This document shows positions 7,994 through 14,993 of a stretch of DNA of 64,000 nt, piece after piece; positions within the stretch are counted from its first letter, which is position 1, and each line of letters begins with the position of its first letter. The notes under the pieces were generated by a model, which was given only the letters and a program-made list of their open reading frames with translations, made no database searches and had not been told where the DNA came from. The stretch comes from Candidatus Omnitrophota bacterium (GTDB taxonomy: Bacteria; Hinthialibacterota; Hinthialibacteria; Hinthialibacterales; Hinthialibacteraceae): assembly GCA_013177805.1 (NCBI GenBank), contig JABLXU010000013.1, positions 1 to 64,000 of the forward strand, in the 5' to 3' direction. A program made the position numbers and the translations under genes.

Positions 7994-10414
7994 TCACTCC
8001 ACAAACTCGAACAACGGAATCGGCTCATCACAATACTGGCAGGGGATGTGCCGCTTGCCTTGTTCCAGGCGGTACTCGATCGCCTGGCGGTTCTCCACCG
8101 TGTGGCCGCATTGCGGGCAACGGTAGATCAGCTCCCGCTTCACCGTTCCCGCTTCCGCCCATTTCTGCAGGTGTTCATGGATGTACCGCAAAAACAGGGC
8201 CTTGGTGTCCATGGTCGCGTTGCGCCCGAAGAAGATCGAAATCAACCCCTGGCCTTCCCCGGGCCGGCTTACGGTGAATCCGCAATCCCGGCCCAGCGGA
8301 TTCCGGAACTCCGCCATGTCCGGCCCCAGGGTCTTGAGTTCGAACGCCCCGCTGGAGCATAACCGCACGAGGAGCGCGGCGTAGATATTTTCCACGGTTC
8401 CCGCGAACCGGTACACCACCTCCACCGGCGGCGTGGCCGGGAGGGCCGGTGTGGAAGGCCGCACGGCAGAGGAAAACACGAGAAACGGCCCTTCCCGCAC
8501 GGCCAGTTCCCGCTTCAGAAACAGATCCACCGCCAAACGCAACATCGCGCTTTCCTGGCCGGGATCGGACAACCGCTCCACCCCGCCGAAATCGATCCGG
8601 CCGTTCAGGACATCCAACTCAGCCACGCAGCCCAATCCCTGGGGATGCCGGCGCGCCGCGTCCAACACCGCCATGGCATACCCGCGCAGCCGTTCCGGTT
8701 GCAACAAGACGTAATCCCCTAACGCGCAAGGCCATGCCAATCCCATCGCCTGCGCCAGGAAAATGCACGCGTCCAACTCCACGTCGGACAACTCCGTGTT
8801 CAGGAAGGTTGACTGGAATTCATCCCGCAAATCCTGCTTCCGGATCAGGATGTCTAACTCCTCCCTGCGCCGCGCCAGGAATTCGTGGAAATTCCAGTTC
8901 GCTTGTGGAGAGGGGATTTCCGGTACACGCTCCCACGGGATATGCTCGAGGATCGCCGGCCGCAACCTTTCCACGCCTTCGCCCGAAAGGGATGCGACAG
9001 GAATCCAATCCACGATGTCCTGTTCCAGGCAGAGCCATTCGCAGTGGCGTTCCATCTCCTGAGTCACCGGGGCGCGGTCGTGGTCCAGGACCAGCAACAG
9101 CGGACAGCCGGGCACGCCCGCCCGTGAGAACGCCTGCCGCCACTCCATGACCTCCAAGGCCAACTCACCGGGTTGAGCCGGATCAATTAGGAGTACTCCC
9201 AATGCGGTTCCGTCCAAGAACAACTGATTGATTGCTTTGTCTCCAGGGGGGCCCGTCAGATCCCACACATAGGTGTCCCGCGTAACCAATCCACCAGGCC
9301 GTGACAACGTTTCGGAATGAAGGAGCCAGAATTTCAAGCCCTCCGCCGGGGGGATTGGTTCGTATGGTTTTCCCAACAAAGCCCGGAGGAGCGTGTATTT
9401 CCCCGGATAGTCATTCCCGGCCAACACGACCTTGGCGGCGGAAATATGGTCACAGGCCGGCCGGGTGGTCGCGTTGATCAGCGCCTCGAAGTCCAGATCC
9501 CAGATCCGGACCGCCTTGTCCTGTTCGCCCAGAATGGCCAGGCTTGGCTCCCGCGGATTGAACGCCAGGCCCGTGGGCCATGATACCGGGTCTTCGAACA
9601 CCGCCACGGTTTCCCAGGTGCCGTAGCGCCAAAGTCGCACGGTTTCGTCGCGCGCCTTGGAAACCAGCAGGCTGCCGTCATGCGAAAAGGAAACGCAATC
9701 CACCGTGTCCTTGTGTCCTTCCAGAACACCCATCGGCTGGCCGGTTTCTGGATTCCACAGCCGGATGGTGTCATCTCCAATCACCGAGGCCAATGTTTTG
9801 CCATTGGGAGACCAGGCCAGGCTGAACACCCATTTTGAAGGCCCGACCGGAATCCGCAGGGACTGGCCTTCCGCAATGTTCCATATCCGGATGGTGTGGT
9901 CCGCGGAGCCCGAGGCGAGGATTTGGCCATTGGGGGACCAGGCGAGGCTATACACCCGGTCCGTGTGTCCTTCCAGAGTCCGCAGGAGTTCACCAGTTCC
10001 CGCGTGGGTCAGGCTGATCTTCCAGTCCCGGAATCCGGAGGCCAGAAGCTGGCCGTCGGGCGACCAGGCCAACGTGAACACCGATTCCTTATGCCCTTTC
10101 AGAACGCGCTTTAAGATGCCGGTTTGCGTGTCCCAAATCCGGATATGATCGCCGCTCGACACCGAGGCCAGCGTTTTGCCGTCTGGTGACCAAGCCAGGC
10201 TGAATACCCGGCCTTCCAGGGTCCGGATCAACCCGCCGCTCCCCGCGTCCCACAACCGGATGGCGTGATCGGCCGAGCCGGCCGCGAGAATCCGCCCATC
10301 AGGCGACCACGCCAGGCAGACAATCCAGCGGGAGGCGCCCCGCAGCGTGTGGCGCAGGCGGAATCCGGCCGGCATGGATTTGACACGGGCCGGCGGCGTT
10401 TTCATCCGAAGCAT
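7994..10414 (-). CDS. WD40 propeller - degenerate Roc-like GTPase - COR-like - zinc ribbon protein
   Basis: This 806-aa protein starts at ATG 10414 with AAAGGAG 8 nt upstream. Residues about 28-325 hold seven WD40 repeats (typical blade VYSLAWSPNGQILASGSADH), enough for one closed propeller. A Roc/Ras-like domain follows (about 335-505): the P-loop reads GNDYPGKYT, with Tyr where Ser/Thr is expected, switch II is WDLTGPPGD, and the usual NKxD is replaced by LDHD. A COR-like winged-helix region follows (CALGDYVLLQPERLRGYA near 590). The end is a zinc ribbon with CPQC at 766-769 and CQYC at 792-795. Related WD40/LRR-GTPase proteins usually act as multi-domain signalling switches; no effector domain (TIR, CHAT, protease) is attached here. 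Nucleotide-binding ability is doubtful. Confidence 0.85.
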   Translation of the reverse strand: MLRMKTPPARVKSMPAGFRLRHTLRGASRWIVCLAWSPDGRILAAGSADHAIRLWDAGSGGLIRTLEGRVFSLAWSPDGKTLASVSSGDHIRIWDTQTGILKRVLKGHKESVFTLAWSPDGQLLASGFRDWKISLTHAGTGELLRTLEGHTDRVYSLAWSPNGQILASGSADHTIRIWNIAEGQSLRIPVGPSKWVFSLAWSPNGKTLASVIGDDTIRLWNPETGQPMGVLEGHKDTVDCVSFSHDGSLLVSKARDETVRLWRYGTWETVAVFEDPVSWPTGLAFNPREPSLAILGEQDKAVRIWDLDFEALINATTRPACDHISAAKVVLAGNDYPGKYTLLRALLGKPYEPIPPAEGLKFWLLHSETLSRPGGLVTRDTYVWDLTGPPGDKAINQLFLDGTALGVLLIDPAQPGELALEVMEWRQAFSRAGVPGCPLLLVLDHDRAPVTQEMERHCEWLCLEQDIVDWIPVASLSGEGVERLRPAILEHIPWERVPEIPSPQANWNFHEFLARRREELDILIRKQDLRDEFQSTFLNTELSDVELDACIFLAQAMGLAWPCALGDYVLLQPERLRGYAMAVLDAARRHPQGLGCVAELDVLNGRIDFGGVERLSDPGQESAMLRLAVDLFLKRELAVREGPFLVFSSAVRPSTPALPATPPVEVVYRFAGTVENIYAALLVRLCSSGAFELKTLGPDMAEFRNPLGRDCGFTVSRPGEGQGLISIFFGRNATMDTKALFLRYIHEHLQKWAEAGTVKRELIYRCPQCGHTVENRQAIEYRLEQGKRHIPCQYCDEPIPLFEFVE

Positions 10415-10880
10415 GAATAGGCTCCTTTGACCTCACGAAGGAAGGACTGTGCATCTGCTAAAATTATAGTCCCTATCCCGCATGCGGAGACAATTATTCA
10501 TATGAATCAAATCATATTAATTCCAGCGGGCCATTCCAGCAAACGGAGGGAGGTGTTAAACCCAGGGTTAAAATTTTGGGCTAGGTTAATGCCGTCCCCA
10601 ATAGGAGACTCCCCGGTTTTGCGAGGTGAAAAATCAGAATGTGGCAAGCCGTGGCGCGGTGAAAGAGCTTTCTTCACCCTGGCCTTCTCCAAAGGGAGAT
10701 GGCGGTCCCAGAGGGAGAAGGAAAATTGGATGTGGTTTTCATCAATCCCATTCGGATAGAAGCGAACCGGCGAGATGACAAAAAAATGCCCGTGCTTACC
10801 GGATGAGCTGAAAAAAACGGCGTCAATGAGGATGGCTTGGCGATGCAGCATCCATTGATGCAACGTCCTCCCATCCGATG
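10415..10880. other. Intergenic region with decayed repeats
   Basis: I see no credible gene in this 466-bp gap. It carries a decayed family C hairpin (10561-10585, CCCAGGGTT...TTTTGGGCTAGG) and a diverged family A element (10672-10722). Confidence 0.6.
10672..10722 (-). repeat. Diverged REP-like element, family A
   Basis: TTCACCCTGGCC followed by CTTCTCC and GAGGGAGAAGG; the hairpin centre is enlarged by about 15 bp compared with other copies. Confidence 0.6.
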
Positions 10881-11216
10881 TTATCCATGGCTTCCGTCCC
10901 GCCGTTTTTGATCGATGACCGCCATTTTCTTCCGGACGGCTTCTGCGAGATCAATCTTCCGTGCGTTGGCGTAATTGAGCAAGGCGATGAACACATCGGC
11001 TGCTTCATCGGCAAAGCGTTCCGGGGAAACCTCCAGATTTTTCCAGGCTTTTTTCTCCAAATTGGCCAGCTCGCCGGCTTCCCCGTTTAACTCCAAGGCA
11101 AAGAAATTCGCCCCCCGAACTGGAAACGCCCGGATCTGGTACTGCTCAAACTCCCGCTGCAAGCCAGCCAGGCTGTCATACTGGGTGGGAAGCCACCGCG
11201 TCACGTCATCGGACAT
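10881..11216 (-). CDS. MazG-like nucleotide pyrophosphohydrolase
   Basis: The start is set at ATG 11216 (MSDDVTRW), which has AAGGAG upstream; a longer in-frame extension to 11381 crosses repeat sequence and is rejected. The 111-aa product has the paired acidic motifs of all-alpha NTP pyrophosphatases: ELNGEAGELANLEKKAWKN (residues about 37-55) and FADEAADVFIALLNY (about 63-77), which bind Mg2+ and hydrolyse a nucleoside triphosphate to the monophosphate. Such single-domain proteins often clean house-keeping nucleotide pools or act on viral or modified nucleotides. It is monocistronic as far as can be seen. Confidence 0.8.
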   Translation of the reverse strand: MSDDVTRWLPTQYDSLAGLQREFEQYQIRAFPVRGANFFALELNGEAGELANLEKKAWKNLEVSPERFADEAADVFIALLNYANARKIDLAEAVRKKMAVIDQKRRDGSHG

Positions 11217-11312
11217 CACTCGTTGTGCTCCTTGAACAAGCTCTAAAGAGATATTGATAATACGCAACGATTCCCTGGATTGAAGAGAAAGGATGAATTT
11301 CGCTTTTTCAAG

Positions 11313-11350
11313 GCCTCCCTCTCCGTAGATCTCTGCCTGAGGGAGAGGGA
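11313..11350. repeat. Partial family A hairpin
   Basis: CCTCCCTCTCC and GAGGGAGAGGGA are present, but the loop is about 15 nt and the GTGAGGG tail is lost. It sits upstream of the MazG-like gene. Confidence 0.5.
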
Positions 11351-11447
11351 ATGATTTAGTGCTCTCTCCTGCGCATATCACAAATTCAGCACAGGGAAAG
11401 TTTCGTATGGGGGGTAAATCATTACCTTGGCATTGAAGGAGGATCTC

Positions 11448-12686
11448 ATGCTTAAAAAAATGGTCTGCATTCTGGTTAGCGCAATGGTGTTCAACTTAGG
11501 AACCTTCGCCGCTGAAACTCCAGCAAAAATCGAGACAGTGGAACAAGCGCTCGCGTGGCTGAAATCTACCTCTACGCGGATGATTCAAGAAAGCCGCCGC
11601 GCCATGGCCGATGGCACGGCCGCGTTTCCTCCGCAGGTGGGCCCGGGTTACGAGGCCTTTTGGCTGCGGGATTACGCGTACATGCTGGAAGGCAATCCCG
11701 GCGCGTTCGAAAACCAGGACCTGCTGAATGCCTGCCGTCTCTTTGTCCAATCCATACGGGAGGATGGAGCGGGAGTCGATTGCGTGAAATTCGACGGCAC
11801 CCCGATATACAAACCGGGCATGGGAAGTATGGGGGAAAATCCCGTGGCTGATGGATCGCAATTCACGATCAAAGTGGCATGGCTCACGTATCAAAAAACC
11901 GGTGACAAGGAGTTGATACTGGAAATTATCGGCCGCCTGGTGTCGTGCCTGAAAGCCTGCCCCCGGCATCCGGAAAGCGGCTTGGTCTACATCGACCCGG
12001 CCCGCGAATACGACCGCTGTCCGTATGGCTTCACCGACACCGTCCGCATGAAAGGCGAGACCTTGTTCTGCAGCCTGTTGTTTGTCGAAGCGGCGCGCGA
12101 ACTGGCCGATTTGTTGCGGGTGGTTGAGCGGCACGAGGAAGCCGAGGAATGGCTGGCGGAATCCCGCCGGGTGGCCGCACAAATCCGGCTGGTTTTTTGG
12201 GATGATGCCATCGGCTTGTTCCGCGCCGCCACGGTCCAATGCAAGGAACCGGACATCTGGGGTTCAGCCTATGCGGTCTATACCGGTGTGGCCGGCGCGG
12301 AGCAATCGAAACGCGTCGCCGCGTATTTGGCTGATCATTATTCGGAGCTTACTCAACACGGCCAGGTCCGGCACACCCCGGCGGGCGTGTATTGGGAGAC
12401 GGCGGGTCCGCGGGACGAGTATCAAAACGGTGGTTATTGGGCTACGCCGGCGGGATGGTTCGCGTATACGTTAAATCTGGCCGATCCCGGCCAAGCGGAC
12501 CGCATGATCATCGAGCTGGTGAATGATCTGCAAAAACGCCACTGCCCTGAATGGATCTTCAACAATCGCACCCAACTGCCCGGCTACAACGCCAGCGCGG
12601 CGCTGCCCATCGCAGGCATCGAGAAGATGCTGCGCTACCGCGAGGCGCAAGCCGGAAAAGCGGGGATTCCAGAAATTCATCACTGA
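11448..12686 (+). CDS. Exported (alpha/alpha)6-barrel protein, glycosidase-like
   Basis: ATG 11448 has AAGGAGG 5 nt upstream. The 412-aa product begins with a Sec signal peptide (KKMVCILVSAMVFNLGTFAA). The body has the helical repeat pattern and aromatic loop motifs of six-hairpin glycosidases: PGYEAFWLRDYAYMLEG (residues about 65-80), EYDRCPYGFTDTVRMKGETL (near 185), and a C-terminal GVYWETAG. These resemble families acting on terminal sugars, such as GH15/GH63/GH78-like proteins, but I cannot assign a family or substrate; candidate catalytic acids are in WLRDY and in YGFTDT/KGE. A pseudopilin gene follows 272 bp downstream on the same strand, after repeat sequence. Confidence 0.7.
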   Translation: MLKKMVCILVSAMVFNLGTFAAETPAKIETVEQALAWLKSTSTRMIQESRRAMADGTAAFPPQVGPGYEAFWLRDYAYMLEGNPGAFENQDLLNACRLFVQSIREDGAGVDCVKFDGTPIYKPGMGSMGENPVADGSQFTIKVAWLTYQKTGDKELILEIIGRLVSCLKACPRHPESGLVYIDPAREYDRCPYGFTDTVRMKGETLFCSLLFVEAARELADLLRVVERHEEAEEWLAESRRVAAQIRLVFWDDAIGLFRAATVQCKEPDIWGSAYAVYTGVAGAEQSKRVAAYLADHYSELTQHGQVRHTPAGVYWETAGPRDEYQNGGYWATPAGWFAYTLNLADPGQADRMIIELVNDLQKRHCPEWIFNNRTQLPGYNASAALPIAGIEKMLRYREAQAGKAGIPEIHH

Positions 12687-12712
12687 GGCGCGGAGGACAC
12701 GGAGAGAAAGAA

Positions 12713-12794
12713 GGGGCACGTCGCCCACGCCCCTGTTCATGCAACGGGCTGTTTCTCGCTCCCTTCTCCCTCGGGGCGAGGGCCAGGGTGAGGG
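12713..12794. repeat. GC hairpin plus REP-like family A element
   Basis: A small GGGGCACG...CGCCCC hairpin (12713-12733) is followed by a forward family A element (12759-12794) in which the stem has changed to GCTCCCTTCTCC / GGGGCGAGGG while the AGGGTGAGGG tail is intact. Confidence 0.65.
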
Positions 12795-12958
12795 AAAACG
12801 GAGAGGGCGCCAGGCAGCCCATCCGTGGACACGGCTCATTCCCTTCTCTCCCGTTCGTCAAATCTGGTTGACACTGAAAACGCAATCATGAGAGAATGAA
12901 TCGAATCATTGGGAAATCCATTTATTTCAATGAGGCTGACTCATCGGGAGGCTCTACA

Positions 12959-13585
12959 ATGCGTATCGCCGGAGATGCCCGCCAGATCCGCCGGGGATTC
13001 ACCCTGATCGAATTGCTGATCGTCGTGGCGATCATCGGCATCTTGGCCGCGATTGCCGTGCCCAATTTTCTGAACGCGCAGGTCCGGTCCAAAGTCGCCA
13101 AGGCCGAGAGCGAAATGAACTCATTCGTGACCGCCTGCGAGATGTACCGGATCGATCACGGCAAGTATTTTCCCCATGCCGGCTATCCTTCCTCCGTTAT
13201 CCATGTCCCATGGCAGAACAAATACCTGACCACTCCCATCGCGTATTTCTCCGCCCAACCCCGTGATCCATTTCAGGACATCACCGTACCCGATCCCAAT
13301 TCCTGGAACCTGACCTTCGGCATGTATCACATGGAATCCATTTTTATGCCCGACGGCTCCTTCTATGCCGGCGGGGCGATGGATCCCAAGTTACGCGTGC
13401 CCAACAATCCCGCCGACGTGGCCCGCGCCTTTGCCAACCGCCCTCATTCGTATGAGTTGTGGAGCGTTGGCCCGAACAACAAACTCGATTACAACGTGGC
13501 GGGCAGCGGGATCACCGGCTTCATTTATTACCGGGCCAGCAACGGCATCCACAGTTTAGGCGACATTGTCTGGATCCGTCCCTGA
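12959..13585 (+). CDS. Type II secretion-style pseudopilin (orphan)
   Basis: ATG 12959 has GGGAG 8 nt upstream; an upstream in-frame ATG at 12896 lacks a site and would bury the prepilin leader. The 208-aa product has a short basic leader ending RRG, then FTLIELLIVVAIIG with the conserved Glu at +5 of the mature protein, the class III signal cut by prepilin peptidase. The helix continues into AAIAVPNFLNAQVRSKVAKA. The globular part ends with ASNGIHSLGDIVWIRP, the C-terminal SxGDI pattern shared with the other pseudopilins here. No secretion ATPase, platform protein, secretin or peptidase gene is nearby. Confidence 0.9.
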   Translation: MRIAGDARQIRRGFTLIELLIVVAIIGILAAIAVPNFLNAQVRSKVAKAESEMNSFVTACEMYRIDHGKYFPHAGYPSSVIHVPWQNKYLTTPIAYFSAQPRDPFQDITVPDPNSWNLTFGMYHMESIFMPDGSFYAGGAMDPKLRVPNNPADVARAFANRPHSYELWSVGPNNKLDYNVAGSGITGFIYYRASNGIHSLGDIVWIRP

Positions 13586-13595
13586 AGGTGCCATC

Positions 13596-14519
13596 GTGAA
13601 CCACTCCTTTAATTTAACCATCAACCGGCGCGGTTTTGTGACGTCCGTATCAACGGCCGCGGCGCTCGCGGGATTCGGTTGCCTGTTCAACAATTCCATG
13701 GGTGCTTCAGTTTCCCCGGCCGATCTCGAATCACGCCTCTTCATCATGGACACCTGGTTTTGGGACAACTCATTGGACGCGTCCCGGCAGGTGGAAATCC
13801 TGAACCGGATCGGGATCCCGCGGGGGAGCGATTGCCGCAACCAGTGGGACACTTTTCCCGGCGTGCTCAAACGGTTCGACCAGGCCGGCGTGGCCATGGC
13901 CGCGGTGTATCTCCGCCTGGATCTCGACGCGGAGGAATTGCCGGCCTTTGTCCCTGCCCTGCTTCAATCGCTGAACGGCCGTGGAACGTTGTTGTGGGTC
14001 AATCCAGCCAGTGGAAAATTCAAGCCATCGGATCCAGCGGGGGATGCGGCCGCTGTGGCTCTCCTGAAAAAACTCGATGCGTTGGCCCGGCCCGCCGGAG
14101 TGCCGGTTTCGTTATATCACCACCGCGGGGACTGGTTGGAGAAGGCCGGCGACGCGTTCCGCGTGGCGGAGAAATCAGGTCTTGAAAACGTGGGGTGCAC
14201 GTTCAACCTGTATCATTGGCTGGCCACCGAGGAACCGGATGATTTGGATACCATCGCCCGGGCCGTGTTGCCTAAATTGAACTGCCTGAACATTAACGGC
14301 GCGATGAAGGATTCCGCCACCCTGGATGTGCGGAAGGCCATCCTGCCCCTGGGCGAGGGCGATTACGATGTCGAGCATTGCGTCCGGACATTCGTGAAAT
14401 TGGGATACCAAGGCCCCATTGGCTTGCAGGGATACGGCATCGGCGGCGACGTGGAAGCCAAACTGATCCAATCCCGCGACGCCTGGCGGGCCATTTGCGC
14501 GCGGATTGCGAAGGGGTAA
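13596..14519 (+). CDS. Tat-exported sugar phosphate isomerase/epimerase-like TIM barrel
   Basis: The start is taken as GTG 13596 with GAAGGTG upstream, 11 nt after the pseudopilin stop, so the two are probably co-transcribed. Residues about 10-35 (INRRGFVTSVSTAAALAGFG) are a twin-arginine signal, possibly with a lipobox Cys at GFGC. The 307-aa rest has the short repeats of an AP-endonuclease-2-type TIM barrel (VSLYHHRGDW, NVGCTFNLYHWLATEEPDD, GPIGLQGYGIGGD). Metal-ligand His/Glu/Asp residues are present, but the reaction and substrate cannot be given. Exported members of this superfamily are common in Planctomycetes-like genomes and are usually annotated only at superfamily level. Confidence 0.75.
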   Translation: MNHSFNLTINRRGFVTSVSTAAALAGFGCLFNNSMGASVSPADLESRLFIMDTWFWDNSLDASRQVEILNRIGIPRGSDCRNQWDTFPGVLKRFDQAGVAMAAVYLRLDLDAEELPAFVPALLQSLNGRGTLLWVNPASGKFKPSDPAGDAAAVALLKKLDALARPAGVPVSLYHHRGDWLEKAGDAFRVAEKSGLENVGCTFNLYHWLATEEPDDLDTIARAVLPKLNCLNINGAMKDSATLDVRKAILPLGEGDYDVEHCVRTFVKLGYQGPIGLQGYGIGGDVEAKLIQSRDAWRAICARIAKG

Positions 14520-14993
14520 ATCTTGAGCCGTAGGGGCACGTGGCCACGTGCCCCTTCAAAAAACGAACATGTAGGATGGATTAGCGAAGCGTTATCCATC
14601 ATAACCCTTCCCTCGCCCTGGCCCGCTCCCCGAGAAAGAGATTTCTTATGTACTCCCATCTTCTATATGCATAACCCCCAATCATGCCATAAGAAATTGC
14701 TGCATTGGAGCAAATTGATTCAAAAACAGGAATGATCATTTAGAGTGAGTTTCCCCGGAAGGGTGTCCCCTCACAAAGGATTACGAAGGTGTTTCCATCC
14801 CGCTACTAAGTTATCCCATCAGCGAAACAGGAATAATAAATTCGATCTATTGATTAATTATTAACCATAGAAATCTATTTCGTCTCTATTTACTTATTTT
14901 AGGTGATAATGGTATATTCATCTCATCTCAATTCGATCTTGATCTTATAAAATCGATCATATGATCGAAAAAATCCGAAAGGAGAGCAGCAGA
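14520..14993. other. Repeat-rich gap and AT-rich leader
   Basis: The first 120 bp hold three repeats: a GGGGCACGTGG/CCACGTGCCCC hairpin (14533-14554), a family D hairpin GATGGAT...ATCCATC (14575-14600) and an inverted family A element (14605-14641). The rest is AT-rich non-coding sequence leading to the LamG gene, with a perfect palindrome listed separately. Confidence 0.7.
14953..14968. promoter_or_regulatory. Perfect 16-bp palindrome upstream of the LamG gene
   Basis: TCGATCAT/ATGATCGA is a perfect palindrome that ends 25 bp before the start codon at 14994, immediately upstream of the AAAGGAGAG ribosome site. It is a good operator candidate; the cognate regulator is unknown. Confidence 0.4.

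Noticed and set aside
10507-10863. 118-codon minus-strand frame between the WD40 and MazG-like genes
   Set aside because: Half of it is decayed repeat sequence and there is no ribosome site or recognisable domain.
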